Both the position numbers and the translations under genes were made by a program. From Bin80 sp964291275 (GTDB lineage Bacteria; Bacteroidota; Rhodothermia; Rhodothermales; Bin80), in NCBI GenBank assembly GCA_964291275.2, contig OZ219799.1:2542001-2606000 (forward strand): a DNA stretch of 64,000 nucleotides, given 5' to 3'. Of this stretch, positions 26,568 to 35,833 are shown piece after piece. Numbering within the stretch: position 1 is the first letter of the stretch; each line of letters begins with the position of its first letter. Below the pieces are notes generated by a model. That model was not told the origin of the DNA. It was given only the letters and a program-made list of their open reading frames with translations, and made no database searches.

Positions 26568-27137
26568 ATGGCACAGTACGAGCCGCGTCTAAAGACGCGT
26601 TACAAATCTGAAATCATTGATCGGCTGAGTAAGAAGTTCTCTTACAGGAACCGTATGCAGGTTCCTCGTCTGGTCAAAATCACCGTCAACAAGGGTGTGG
26701 GTGAGGCAACACAGAACAAAAAACTTTTGGACGGTGCAGTGGATGAACTGCGGCGCATTACCGGTCAGCAGCCGGCCGTGCGACGTGCACGCAAGAGTGT
26801 TTCGAACTTTAAACTGCGTGAGGGTATGCCTATTGGGGCGAGCGTAACGCTTCGCGGAGATATTATGTGGGAGTTCCTTGATCGGTTGATTACACTAGCG
26901 CTTCCGCGTGTAAGAGATTTTCGTGGTGTGCCTGACGGCAGTTTTGATGGACGGGGAAACTATTCACTGGGTATCAAGGAGCAAATCATTTTCCCTGAGA
27001 TCAATGTGGATCAGATCGAACGTATATCCGGTTTGGGGCTAACATTTGTGACCACTGCTCCTTCGGACGAAGAGGCTTTTGCGTTGCTCAGGGAGTTGGG
27101 GATGCCGTTTGTGCGTCGCGGAGAAGACAACAGATAA
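26568..27137 (+). CDS. rplE: 50S ribosomal protein L5
   Basis: A 189-residue 5S rRNA-binding protein: VPRLVKITVNKGVGEA, RRARKSVSNFKLREGMPIG and LTFVTTAPSDEEAFALLRELG are typical. Confidence 0.97.
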   Translation: MAQYEPRLKTRYKSEIIDRLSKKFSYRNRMQVPRLVKITVNKGVGEATQNKKLLDGAVDELRRITGQQPAVRRARKSVSNFKLREGMPIGASVTLRGDIMWEFLDRLITLALPRVRDFRGVPDGSFDGRGNYSLGIKEQIIFPEINVDQIERISGLGLTFVTTAPSDEEAFALLRELGMPFVRRGEDNR

Positions 27138-27155
27138 CGAAAAAGAACAAGGTTT

Positions 27156-27425
27156 ATGGCCAAAAAGAGTGTTATAGCTCGCCAGAAGAAGCGTGAACGT
27201 GTGGTTGCACAATATGCCGAACGCCGGGCGGAGTTACGGGCCAACAGGGACTACGAAGCCCTTCAGCGCCTGCCGCGAGATGCAAGCCCTTCGCGGCTGC
27301 GTAACCGGTGCCAGTTCACAGGGCGTGCACGCGGCTATATCCGGGTATATGGTGTTTCGAGGATTGCTTTTCGTGACATGGCCCGGGCTGGCAAGATTCC
27401 TGGAATTCGTAAATCAAGTTGGTAA
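27156..27425 (+). CDS. rpsN: 30S ribosomal protein S14, zinc-free form
   Basis: An 89-residue S14 of the cysteine-poor kind: MAKKSVIARQKKRERV, LRNRCQFTGRARGYIR and ARAGKIPGIRKSSW. Only one Cys is present, so there is no zinc ribbon. Confidence 0.96.
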   Translation: MAKKSVIARQKKRERVVAQYAERRAELRANRDYEALQRLPRDASPSRLRNRCQFTGRARGYIRVYGVSRIAFRDMARAGKIPGIRKSSW

Positions 27426-27430
27426 TTAGA

Positions 27431-27832
27431 ATGGGAGTGATCACGGATCCGGTTGGCGACTATCTGGCACGGCTGCGTAACGCGCAAATGGCCGGGCACA
27501 GGTACACTGATATACCAGCGTCCAGAATAAAACGGGCGATCACACAAATCCTTAAGGACAAAGGATATGTCGCTCGGTTTTTGAATGTGGATGACGGCAA
27601 TCAGGGATTGTTGCGCATTTTTCTCAAGTATGATCGCCACGGAAAGGGGGCAATCCGTTCTATGAATCGGATTTCCAAACCAGGACTGCGTGTGTATGCG
27701 AATGCGGACAACTTACCTCGTGTACAGAATGGGCTTGGTGTTGCAATATTGTCCACCTCACGAGGGGTGATGACCGATAAGGAAGCGGAGCGTGTCCATG
27801 TCGGTGGTGAAGTACTAGCACACGTGTTTTAG
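27431..27832 (+). CDS. rpsH: 30S ribosomal protein S8
   Basis: A 133-residue 16S rRNA-binding protein. ATG 27431 gives MGVITDPVGDYLARLRNAQ, the normal N terminus; the TTG at 27419 overlaps rpsN and is rejected. The C terminus has GVAILSTSRGVMTDKEA. Confidence 0.95.
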   Translation: MGVITDPVGDYLARLRNAQMAGHRYTDIPASRIKRAITQILKDKGYVARFLNVDDGNQGLLRIFLKYDRHGKGAIRSMNRISKPGLRVYANADNLPRVQNGLGVAILSTSRGVMTDKEAERVHVGGEVLAHVF

Positions 27833-27843
27833 AATAAATCATA

Positions 27844-28404
27844 ATGTCAAGGATTGGCAGACAAAGCATAGTGATTAAGGAGGGGGTCAAGGTCGATGTC
27901 TCCAAGGGTAACGCGGTGACGGTAACCGGGCCCAAGGGGGTGCTGCATCTTCAGGTGCCACCCAATCTGATACTCTCTCAGGAATCTGGCGAACTCAGTG
28001 TTTCGAGACCTACGGATCAGAAACGACACCGTGCAATGCATGGTCTGTACCGTTCGCTTTTAGCGAATATGGTAACGGGGGTCAGCAAGGGCTTCACGAA
28101 GCGATTAGAGATAATCGGAGTTGGCACCCGTGCAGAAGTTAAGGGTGGGGTATTGGAGTTGGCAGTTGGACATTCCCATCCCATTTACTTTGTGCCTCCT
28201 GATAACGTAATCATTGAAGCAGAGGGTGGTGGTCGTGGACGCACGCCAAAGGTTACTGTATCAGGTATTGATAAGCAGGCAGTTGGGCAGGTTGCTGCAA
28301 AAATTCGTTCTCTACGTCCACCGGAGCCATACAAGGGCAAAGGGATTCGGTACATCAATGAGTACGTGCGTAGAAAAGCCGGCAAGACTGCCTCCAAACA
28401 GTGA
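27844..28404 (+). CDS. rplF: 50S ribosomal protein L6
   Basis: A 186-residue protein with two repeated domains; MSRIGRQSIVI at the start and RSLRPPEPYKGKGIRY at the C terminus are the family signature. Confidence 0.96.
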   Translation: MSRIGRQSIVIKEGVKVDVSKGNAVTVTGPKGVLHLQVPPNLILSQESGELSVSRPTDQKRHRAMHGLYRSLLANMVTGVSKGFTKRLEIIGVGTRAEVKGGVLELAVGHSHPIYFVPPDNVIIEAEGGGRGRTPKVTVSGIDKQAVGQVAAKIRSLRPPEPYKGKGIRYINEYVRRKAGKTASKQ

Positions 28405-28416
28405 TATACAGGAGAT

Positions 28417-28782
28417 ATGGCGACTCGTAAAATCAAATCAGCCAAGGGTGTACGTCGGCTTCGTACTAAGCGGAGCATTCGTCGTAGAATAAGCGGCACG
28501 GCAGACTGCCCCAGATTGACCGTATTTCGGAGCAATTGCAACCTATATGCACAGTTAGTGGATGATGTTAGCGGTCGGACGCTTGTGTCAGCATCAACAC
28601 TGGACAAAGGCCATGAAGCCGATTCGCCGGTGCATGCGGGCCTGGTTGTTGGTGAACGCCTGGCTGAACGTGCGGTGGAGCGTGGTATCAACCAAGCCGT
28701 CTTTGATCGCAATGGTTATCGCTACCATGGTCGTGTCCGCTCACTGGCTGAGGGAGCACGCAAGGGTGGATTGAAATTTTGA
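28417..28782 (+). CDS. rplR: 50S ribosomal protein L18
   Basis: A 121-residue 5S rRNA-binding protein: RRRISGTADCPRLTVFRSN, GERLAERAVERGI and DRNGYRYHGRV. Confidence 0.96.
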   Translation: MATRKIKSAKGVRRLRTKRSIRRRISGTADCPRLTVFRSNCNLYAQLVDDVSGRTLVSASTLDKGHEADSPVHAGLVVGERLAERAVERGINQAVFDRNGYRYHGRVRSLAEGARKGGLKF

Positions 28783-28807
28783 CGGATAAAAGAGTATCTG
28801 ATACTGA

Positions 28808-29344
28808 ATGAAAAAGACGCAACAACAGCGTAACCGTAGCGGTGAGACAGCTGACCAGCAGACCGAATGGATTGATCGCCTAGTCAAGGTCAAACGTGTG
28901 GCTAAGGTAGTCAAGGGGGGGCGGCGATTTTCTTTTAATGCGGTTGTAGTAGTTGGAGATGGAGAGGGCCACGTAGGTGCAGGTCTAGGCAAGGCCAATG
29001 AGGTCGCAGATGCCATTAAGAAAGGGACAGAAAACGCCAAAAAGCATTTGATCTCTGTTCCGGTTACAAAGAATGGTACTATCCCGCACCGTGTGATTGG
29101 TAAGAAAGACGCCGGGCGTGTGCTGCTGAAGCCTGCATCACCGGGTACAGGTGTGATTGCAGGTGGAGGTGTCCGTGCGGTACTCGAGTGCGTGGGAATC
29201 ACGAACGTGCTTTCGAAATCGCTCGGAAGCAGTAATCCGCATAACCAGGTTGCGGCGACCATGAATGCACTGCGCAGTCTTGAGCATCCTCTCGAGGTAG
29301 CGCGTCGACGTGGTATTCCATTGCGCCGTGTCTTTGAAGGATAG
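28808..29344 (+). CDS. rpsE: 30S ribosomal protein S5
   Basis: A 178-residue protein with double-stranded RNA-binding fold: VKRVAKVVKGGRRFSFNA, VGAGLGKANEVADAI and GGGVRAVLECVGITNVLSKS. A hydrophilic N-terminal extension of about 20 residues precedes the core. Confidence 0.96.
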   Translation: MKKTQQQRNRSGETADQQTEWIDRLVKVKRVAKVVKGGRRFSFNAVVVVGDGEGHVGAGLGKANEVADAIKKGTENAKKHLISVPVTKNGTIPHRVIGKKDAGRVLLKPASPGTGVIAGGGVRAVLECVGITNVLSKSLGSSNPHNQVAATMNALRSLEHPLEVARRRGIPLRRVFEG

Positions 29345-29352
29345 AGACTGTC

Positions 29353-29562
29353 ATGTCATTCAAAATTACTCAGACGCGGAGTCTGATTGGCTCATCCGAC
29401 CTTCAACGTCGGACTATCCAGGCTCTAGGATTGCGTCGCATACGCCATACAGTGACACACAGGGATACCCCTGTAATTCGGGGGATGCTGCGTAAGGTGT
29501 CACATTTGATACACGTAGAAGAAACCGCTGCTGAAGGGCAGGAAACCGAGTCGAACGCATGA
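29353..29562 (+). CDS. rpmD: 50S ribosomal protein L30
   Basis: A 69-residue protein: FKITQTRSLIGSSDLQRRT and LRRIRHTVTHRDTPVIRGML. A short acidic tail is added. The ATGA at 29559-29562 overlaps it with rplO. Confidence 0.94.
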   Translation: MSFKITQTRSLIGSSDLQRRTIQALGLRRIRHTVTHRDTPVIRGMLRKVSHLIHVEETAAEGQETESNA

Positions 29563-30029
29563 ATCTAGGTACACTAAAGCCGGCAAAGGGCTCGACAAGA
29601 CGCAATAAGCGATTGGGACGGGGCGTAGGATCCGGCAAGGGTGGGCACAGCTCCACGCGAGGAAACAAAGGACAGAAGAGCCGCACGGGCAATCATCGTA
29701 TGCCTTCCTGGTTTGAAGGGGGCCAAATGCCGCTCCAGCGACGGATACCCAAGTTCGGGTTCAGGAATCCGAACAGAGTTTCGTACAAGGTATTGAATCT
29801 GGCTCAGCTGAAAGCACATATTGAGCAGAAAACCCTTGATGCAGACGCTCCGATCACACTGGAAGCATTGATCAAGGCGGGTTTGGTGAGGAAAAATGAT
29901 CGCATCAAGATTCTTGGAGATGGTGAGTTGACGATTGCTCTGAACATAGAGGTTCACGCTTTCAGTAAGTCAGCAGAAGAAAAAATTCAGGCAGCGGGCG
30001 GAACGATCACGCGCCTGTCAGCCAACTAA
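29559..30029 (+). CDS. rplO: 50S ribosomal protein L15
   Basis: A 156-residue assembly protein: GRGVGSGKGGHSSTRGNKGQ and FEGGQMPLQRRIPKFGF are the family blocks. Coupled to rpmD by a four-base overlap. Confidence 0.96.
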   Translation: MNLGTLKPAKGSTRRNKRLGRGVGSGKGGHSSTRGNKGQKSRTGNHRMPSWFEGGQMPLQRRIPKFGFRNPNRVSYKVLNLAQLKAHIEQKTLDADAPITLEALIKAGLVRKNDRIKILGDGELTIALNIEVHAFSKSAEEKIQAAGGTITRLSAN

Positions 30030-30050
30030 ACTCAGCCGAGCGACCTCCGA

Positions 30051-31370
30051 ATGGCGGGAATTGCCGACAGTTTGCGTAGCATCTGGAAGATTGATGAGTT
30101 ACGCAAACGCATTATCTATACTCTTAGCATCCTGATCATTTATCGGGTTGGGGCTTACGTATCTTTGCCCGGCATTAATGCTACGGCACTCACGGATGCA
30201 TTTGCACAGGGAGATCCCAATAATCTGTTTGGCTTCTTCAATCTCTTCGTTGGCGGAGCTTTCCTCCAGGCAGGGGTGTTTGCGTTAGGAATTATGCCGT
30301 ACATCACGGCATCTATCATAATCCAGCTTTTAGGTGCAGCTGTACCTTATTTCCAGAAGCTTCAGCGTGAAGGGGAGGAGGGCCGTCGCAAGATTACTCA
30401 ACTTACCCGCTATGGTACCGCTGGTATCACGGCGCTGCAATCTGTTGGTTACAGTCTGTTTTTGTGGGGAACAGTTCCTCAGGCAATCGAGATCCCACAG
30501 ACCTTTTTTATGATCAGCACGGTGATCGTGCTCACCGCTGGTACCATGTTTGTGATGTGGCTTGGAGAACGCATCACCGAAAGTGGCATCGGCAACGGGA
30601 TCTCACTCATCATTACGATCGGAATTATTGCATTTCTGCCGCAGGCATTTATGAATGAAATACGGCAATCTGCGAATATTTTCCTGGTAATCTTTGAAGT
30701 GGGTGTTTTGGTTGTTGTGACTGCATTTGTTGTTTTGATGACGCAGGGTACACGGCGAATTCCCGTTCAGTATGCTAAGCGTGTAGTTGGACGCAAAGTA
30801 TATGGGGGAACGACACAATATCTGCCGGTACGTGTGAATGCAGCGGGTGTGATGCCCATCATTTTTGCACAGTCGATCATGTTTGTGCCTGGCACGATTG
30901 CACAGTTCGCGCCGAACAACGAGTTTATGCAGGGTTTTGGTGCACTCTTCCTGGACTTCACCAGTTGGGGCTATTCAATCATCTTCTTTTTCGTATGTGT
31001 GTTCTTCACGTATTTTTACACTGCAATTGCAGTTAATCCGAAAGAGATGGCCGATACGATGAAGCGTCAGGGGGGCTTTATACCAGGGATTCGACCTGGC
31101 AGGCAAACGAGTGAATTCATTGATGCGATCCTAACTCGTGTGACATTACCGGGGTCGTTGTTTATCGGCTTCGCGGCGATCCTTCCTGCATTTGCCGTAC
31201 AGCTTGGCCTGACGGAAACGCAGCAGTTCGCCCAATTTTTCGGAGGCACGAGCCTTTTGATTATGGTTGGCGTAACATTGGATACACTCAAACAGGTCGA
31301 AAGCCATCTACTGATGCGTCACTACGACGGATTTATGAAAAGCGGCCGTATTCGAGGTCGGTCACGTTGA
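30051..31370 (+). CDS. secY: preprotein translocase subunit SecY
   Basis: A 439-residue inner-membrane channel with about ten transmembrane helices. It starts in the family pattern IWKIDELRKRIIYTL; helix 2 plug region (FGFFNLFVGGAFLQAGVFAL) and MKRQGGFIPGIRPGRQT in the large C5 loop are intact. It exports proteins with SecE, SecG and SecA. The stop shares one base with the map start (TGATG). Confidence 0.96.
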   Translation: MAGIADSLRSIWKIDELRKRIIYTLSILIIYRVGAYVSLPGINATALTDAFAQGDPNNLFGFFNLFVGGAFLQAGVFALGIMPYITASIIIQLLGAAVPYFQKLQREGEEGRRKITQLTRYGTAGITALQSVGYSLFLWGTVPQAIEIPQTFFMISTVIVLTAGTMFVMWLGERITESGIGNGISLIITIGIIAFLPQAFMNEIRQSANIFLVIFEVGVLVVVTAFVVLMTQGTRRIPVQYAKRVVGRKVYGGTTQYLPVRVNAAGVMPIIFAQSIMFVPGTIAQFAPNNEFMQGFGALFLDFTSWGYSIIFFFVCVFFTYFYTAIAVNPKEMADTMKRQGGFIPGIRPGRQTSEFIDAILTRVTLPGSLFIGFAAILPAFAVQLGLTETQQFAQFFGGTSLLIMVGVTLDTLKQVESHLLMRHYDGFMKSGRIRGRSR

Positions 31371-32188
31371 TGGGTGTGATAAAGACTTCTCACGAAATAG
31401 CACTGCTTCGCGAAAGTGCTGATCTGGTTGCCCGCACATTGGCGGAGGTGGCCAGGCACATCGCCCCTGGTGTAAGAACGTCTGTACTTGATCGTGTGGC
31501 TGAGGACTTTATTCACAGCCATGGTGCAAAACCGGCATTCAAGGGTTATCGCATGGCGTCGCTGCCACCGTTCCCGTCCTCGCTTTGTATATCTATCAAC
31601 GATGCTGTGGTCCATGGAATCCCAGGTGACTACATGCTTCGTCAGGGCGACTTGGTATCAGTGGATTGTGGTGTGTTATTGAATGGTTATTTCGGAGACA
31701 GTGCATATACATTCGGTGTTGGCGATCTTAGTCCCGAGGATATACACCTTTGTACGGTAACACATGAGGCACTGGAGCTGGGTATTGCATCAGCTACGTC
31801 TCATCGCAGTATTGGTGATATCGGTGCAGCCGTTTATAACCACTGTAAAGCCCACGGATTGGGAGTTGTGCGGGAACTCGTCGGGCATGGAATTGGCAGT
31901 AAATTGCATGAACCTCCTCACGTCCCCAATTTCGGCGCACCCCGCAAGGGGCGTCGGCTCAGGACGGGTATGGTATTATGCATCGAGCCAATGATCAACC
32001 TAGGTACTTTCGAAGTGGTTACGAATTCGGACGGATGGACGATTTGCTCAGCCGATGGAACATCCTCGGCTCATTATGAGCATATGGTCTGTATAACTCC
32101 AAGTGGGCCGGATGTACTTACCACATTCGAGTACATTGAAGAAATCACTACTCCTCCATATAGGATGAAAGCATTATCGTATGGCTAA
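31370..32188 (+). CDS. map: methionine aminopeptidase, type I
   Basis: A 272-residue enzyme that removes N-terminal Met from new proteins. The two metals are bound by Asp, Asp, His, Glu, Glu; visible in SVDCGVLLNGYFGDSAYTF, GHGIGSKLHEPPHVPNFG and GMVLCIEPMI. ATG 31370 overlaps the secY stop by one base; TTG 31367 is the alternative. There is no adk between secY and map. Confidence 0.95.
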   Translation: MGVIKTSHEIALLRESADLVARTLAEVARHIAPGVRTSVLDRVAEDFIHSHGAKPAFKGYRMASLPPFPSSLCISINDAVVHGIPGDYMLRQGDLVSVDCGVLLNGYFGDSAYTFGVGDLSPEDIHLCTVTHEALELGIASATSHRSIGDIGAAVYNHCKAHGLGVVRELVGHGIGSKLHEPPHVPNFGAPRKGRRLRTGMVLCIEPMINLGTFEVVTNSDGWTICSADGTSSAHYEHMVCITPSGPDVLTTFEYIEEITTPPYRMKALSYG

Positions 32189-32399
32189 ACAGAAACCAAT
32201 TGAACTTGACGGCGAAGTCACTGACGCGCTGCCGAACACGCAATTCAGGGTCCGTCTTGAAAACGGGCATTCCATTCTCGGTCTTCTAGCCGGGAAAATG
32301 CGAATGTATCACATCAAGATCCTCCCTGGCGATCGCGTAAAGGTCGAGATATCTCCTTTTGATCTTACTAAAGGACGTATCGTGTATCGCTATAGATAG
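32181..32399 (+). CDS. infA: translation initiation factor IF-1
   Basis: A 72-residue OB-fold protein (MAKQKPIELDGEVTDALPN, MRMYHIKILPGDRVKVE). It overlaps map by eight bases, so translation is likely coupled. Confidence 0.96.
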   Translation: MAKQKPIELDGEVTDALPNTQFRVRLENGHSILGLLAGKMRMYHIKILPGDRVKVEISPFDLTKGRIVYRYR

Positions 32400-32462
32400 G
32401 AACCTGTTTGGGCAATGTGCGTACTAATGTGCTTTGCTTGAACAACTGGAGCTGACCCATTC

Positions 32463-32579
32463 ATGAAAGTAAGGGCTAGTATAAAGAAGCGGAGTGCCGA
32501 CGACAAGATCGTTCGGCGCAAAGGCCGCCTCTATGTCATTAACAAGAAGAACCCTAAGCACAAGCAGCGACAGGGATAG
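32463..32579 (+). CDS. rpmJ: 50S ribosomal protein L36
   Basis: A 38-residue protein starting MKVRASIKKRSADDKIV and ending KNPKHKQRQG. The zinc ligands of the cysteine form are absent (Asp in place of the first Cys), so this is the zinc-free paralogue type. It sits at its usual place between infA and rpsM. Confidence 0.92.
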   Translation: MKVRASIKKRSADDKIVRRKGRLYVINKKNPKHKQRQG

Positions 32580-32585
32580 TATTGT

Positions 32586-32966
32586 ATGCCTCGAATAGCA
32601 GGAGTTGACGTGCCGCCGAAAAAGCGCGGCGAGATTGCGTTAACGACCATTTATGGAATTGGACGTTCCCGCGCAGTAGAGATACTGGAACGGATTGGAC
32701 TGGACCCCGACAAACACCCCGATACGTGGACAGAGGGAGAGACTAAGAAGGTTCGTCGTTTGATTGAAGATCATTATGTAGTTGAAGGTCAGCTTCGGTC
32801 CGAGGTCCAGATGAACGTGAAGCGGCTAATGGATATTGGTTGCTATCGCGGGTTGCGACATCGGCGCGGGTTGCCGGTACGTGGTCAGCGAACGCAGACC
32901 AATGCTAGGACACGCAAAGGCCGTAAGAAGACGGTAGCAGGCAAAAAGAAAGCACCGCGCAAGTAG
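32586..32966 (+). CDS. rpsM: 30S ribosomal protein S13
   Basis: A 126-residue head protein: MPRIAGVDVPPKKRG, YGIGRSRAVEILERIG and GLRHRRGLPVRGQRTQTNAR, with a Lys-rich C terminus. Confidence 0.97.
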   Translation: MPRIAGVDVPPKKRGEIALTTIYGIGRSRAVEILERIGLDPDKHPDTWTEGETKKVRRLIEDHYVVEGQLRSEVQMNVKRLMDIGCYRGLRHRRGLPVRGQRTQTNARTRKGRKKTVAGKKKAPRK

Positions 32967-32987
32967 TTACAGGAACCACACGCAATT

Positions 32988-33395
32988 ATGGCGAAAAAGC
33001 AGGTACGCAAAGGCCGGAGCGGTCGTTTTGGGAAGAAAAAGGTGGTGATCGAGTCGAACGGTATGGTCTTTATCCGTGCTACATTCAACAACGTTATTGT
33101 TACGGTTACAGACCAGTATGGCAACTGCATATCGTGGTCTTCTTCCGGTAAAGAGGGCTTCAAGGGATCTCGAAAGAGTACGCCGTATGCTGCGCAGGTT
33201 GCATCGACCACCGCGGCGACAGAAGCAGTCAATTTAGGATTGAAGCGTGTAGATGTGTTCGTAAAAGGACCAGGTTCCGGAAGGGAGTCTGCGATCCGCG
33301 CATTAAATACTTCGGGCCTGGATATTACGTCGATTCGTGACATAACCCCAATCCCACATAACGGATGTCGGCCGCCCAAGCGTCGTCGAGTCTGA
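32988..33395 (+). CDS. rpsK: 30S ribosomal protein S11
   Basis: A 135-residue platform protein: ATFNNVIVTVTDQYGN, GFKGSRKSTPYAAQVAS and TPIPHNGCRPPKRRRV at the C terminus. Confidence 0.97.
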   Translation: MAKKQVRKGRSGRFGKKKVVIESNGMVFIRATFNNVIVTVTDQYGNCISWSSSGKEGFKGSRKSTPYAAQVASTTAATEAVNLGLKRVDVFVKGPGSGRESAIRALNTSGLDITSIRDITPIPHNGCRPPKRRRV

Positions 33396-33427
33396 TCTGT
33401 TCATTTATTGACCCGAGATAAACAGCC

Positions 33428-34030
33428 ATGGCCCGTTACAGAGGCCCTAAGCAAAAGATTGCACGGAGATTCAACGAGCCGCTCTTTGGTCCAAGTAAAT
33501 CTCTCGAGCGCAAACCGAACCCGCCTGGCCAGCATGGTCAGAAACGGCGGCGACGTGAGAGCGAATATGCTACTCAGTTGAAAGAAAAGCAGAAGGCAAA
33601 GCATATTTACGGTGTTCTAGAGCGGCAGTTTAAGAACCTGTTCGAGAAGGCTGCCCGCAAAAAAGGTGTTACGGGCGAAAACTTGCTACGCTTTCTCGAG
33701 GCGCGCTTGGACAATACTGTTTTCAGGTTTGGATTTGCTGCTACCAGGCGGCAGGCTCGCCAGATGGTTACACACCGCCACATTATGGTCAATGGGCAGG
33801 TGGTGAACATTCCTTCGTGTCAGCTACGTCCGGGGGATATTGTTTCTGTTCGCCCTCGAAGTCGGCACAATCGCATGTTTGTTGAAAATGTGAAGAAAAA
33901 CCGGCGAGCCTTTTCATGGCTGGAAGCAGATCGAAGGACATTGAGCGGAAAATTTCTGGACTTCCCAGAGCGCTCTGATATCCCAGAGAATATTCGAGAG
34001 CAGTTGATCGTGGAGCTTTACTCCAAGTAG
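33428..34030 (+). CDS. rpsD: 30S ribosomal protein S4
   Basis: A 200-residue assembly initiator with an S4 RNA-binding domain (RLDNTVFRFGFAATRRQARQ). It starts MARYRGPKQKIARRF. No N-terminal zinc cysteines are present. S4 is a regulator of the alpha operon in E. coli. Confidence 0.96.
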   Translation: MARYRGPKQKIARRFNEPLFGPSKSLERKPNPPGQHGQKRRRRESEYATQLKEKQKAKHIYGVLERQFKNLFEKAARKKGVTGENLLRFLEARLDNTVFRFGFAATRRQARQMVTHRHIMVNGQVVNIPSCQLRPGDIVSVRPRSRHNRMFVENVKKNRRAFSWLEADRRTLSGKFLDFPERSDIPENIREQLIVELYSK

Positions 34031-34067
34031 TTCGACTGTAGACAATTTTGAAGTCAAATTGACGAGT

Positions 34068-35060
34068 ATGAGCAACAACGGAATTCAAATGCCGGACGAG
34101 GTGCTGACGGAAGAATCTTCGTCTACGTTTGCACGGTTTGTAATTCAGCCCCTTGAGCGCGGATTCGGGCAGACCATCGGCAACTCTCTCAGACGCGTGC
34201 TGCTTTCCTCACTCGAAGGTACGGTCATTACCGCTGTGAAGATTGATGGTATACAGCACGAATTTTCGACCATCGAGGGCGTTACTGAGGACGTATCTGA
34301 CATCATACTGAACCTTAAAGGTGTCCGATTCAAACCTGCTGATTTTGCGAGTGGCATAATTACTATGCGGGTGAAAGGGCCAGGTGCCTGGACTGCCAGG
34401 GATATAGGGCTGTCTACGAATGACTACCGGGTACTTAACCCCTCTCATCATATTGCCACACTCTCTGAGGGTGTCGATGTTGGAGTGGAATTACGTGTGG
34501 AAACCGGACGCAGGTATGTTCAGGCAGACGAAAACAAGAAAGAGACCGATCCAATTGGTGTTATCGCCATGGATGCCGTCTACACGCCTATCAAGAAGGT
34601 AAAGGTTACCGTGAAACCCACACGGGTCGGACAACGTGTAGACTATGAACGACTGGAGTTGGAAATCTCAACGGATGGATCAATTGTGCCTCAAAGTGCC
34701 TTGAAGGAGGCGGCCAGTATCCTTAAGGAGCACATTGATCCGTTTGCGGCAATGGAACATATAGACATCACTCCACTCGAAGAATATCGTTCAGATTTAG
34801 TTGCGCGGAAGGTTGTGGATCAGCTGGATGATTCTGTGGATGACCTTAGGTTGTCCGTTCGGGCAAAAAATTGCTTGAAGGCTGCAAACATTCGAACGAT
34901 CAGGGATCTTGTCACACGTGATGAACAGGACATGATGAAATTCCGCAACTTTGGGACTAAATCGTTGCAGGAACTCGCAGCTGTCCTGGAAGAACGCGGA
35001 TTAGGTTTTAATATGGACATCCCGGGAGTTAGCAGCGAGACTACGACGGAGGCCAGTTAG
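34068..35060 (+). CDS. rpoA: DNA-directed RNA polymerase subunit alpha
   Basis: A 330-residue subunit. The assembly domain has PLERGFGQTIGNSLRRVLLS and KIDGIQHEFSTIEGV; the C-terminal DNA-binding domain has LRLSVRAKNCLKAANIRTI and FGTKSLQELAAVLEERGL. ATG 34068 is chosen over TTG 34059. Confidence 0.97.
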   Translation: MSNNGIQMPDEVLTEESSSTFARFVIQPLERGFGQTIGNSLRRVLLSSLEGTVITAVKIDGIQHEFSTIEGVTEDVSDIILNLKGVRFKPADFASGIITMRVKGPGAWTARDIGLSTNDYRVLNPSHHIATLSEGVDVGVELRVETGRRYVQADENKKETDPIGVIAMDAVYTPIKKVKVTVKPTRVGQRVDYERLELEISTDGSIVPQSALKEAASILKEHIDPFAAMEHIDITPLEEYRSDLVARKVVDQLDDSVDDLRLSVRAKNCLKAANIRTIRDLVTRDEQDMMKFRNFGTKSLQELAAVLEERGLGFNMDIPGVSSETTTEAS

Positions 35061-35069
35061 CTACCAGCA

Positions 35070-35660
35070 ATGAGACACGCTAAAAAAGGATATAAGCTGG
35101 GTCGTACAGCATCGCATCGCAGGGCAACCTTGTCGGCGCTGTCAGGAGCATTGGTTCGCCACAAACGAATTACGACCACACTTGCCAAGGCTAAGGCCCT
35201 GCGGCTTTACGTTGAGCCGCTAATCACGCGTTCGCGTGAGGATACCACACACAACCGGCGAGAAGTTTTCCGTCATTTGATGGATAAGCAGGTCGTTAGA
35301 GAGCTTTTTGAGGAGATCGCAGAGAAGGTAGGCGACCGACCAGGCGGCTATACTCGTGTTCTTCGATTAGGGCAGCGCTCAGGTGATGCTGCTGAGATGG
35401 CGATTGTCGAACTTGTGGACTATAACGAGTCTGAACCGACGACGCGTCGTCGTCGCCGTCGTACGCGTCGTAGCCGTCGTCGTAGGAGCGGCGCCAGCAG
35501 AGGAGCAGATGCAGCAAGCACAGCAGCAGTTGCTGAGGAAGCTGCGCTGGTGACGAGTCAAGAGGAGTATCCAGAACCGCCTGATCTCGATATTGCTGAG
35601 GAAGTCCCTCAAGAAGAATCCGAACCCCCTGCCAAAGAAACCTCCGATAGCGGAGACTGA
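35070..35660 (+). CDS. rplQ: 50S ribosomal protein L17 with long basic/acidic tail
   Basis: A 196-residue protein. The first about 120 residues are normal L17 (MRHAKKGYKLGRTASHRRAT, HNRREVFRHL, GGYTRVLRLGQRSGDAAEMA). After that comes an Arg cluster (RRRRRRTRRSRRRRSG) and then about 55 acidic and Ala/Pro-rich residues. The tail is likely disordered. Last gene of the translation block. Confidence 0.95.
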   Translation: MRHAKKGYKLGRTASHRRATLSALSGALVRHKRITTTLAKAKALRLYVEPLITRSREDTTHNRREVFRHLMDKQVVRELFEEIAEKVGDRPGGYTRVLRLGQRSGDAAEMAIVELVDYNESEPTTRRRRRRTRRSRRRRSGASRGADAASTAAVAEEAALVTSQEEYPEPPDLDIAEEVPQEESEPPAKETSDSGD

Positions 35661-35833
35661 GCGGTCTGAGCTTGGGCATGTTGGAGGTTGCCCAGTGATT
35701 CGGAGTTTTAGCGGTAAAAGTCAGGATCAGGGTTCCGCCCGTATTGAGCCGGAAGGAAATTGATCCCAACGGGTTGTTTTGCGTTTGTACATTCAGATAT
35801 CAAACGTACGTGTCTCCGACTGCCAGACGCTAG
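35661..35833. other. gap after rplQ with a TGGGCA/TGCCCA hairpin
   Basis: A six-pair stem, TGGGCA and TGCCCA, lies near 35673-35695 and may slow or end transcription, but no T-run follows. A promoter for the Rel/Spo gene is expected in the rest, though none was clear. Confidence 0.3.

Noticed and set aside
31317..31370. A possible adk gene between secY and map
   Set aside because: secY and map share a base, so there is no room; absence of adk here is normal in this group.
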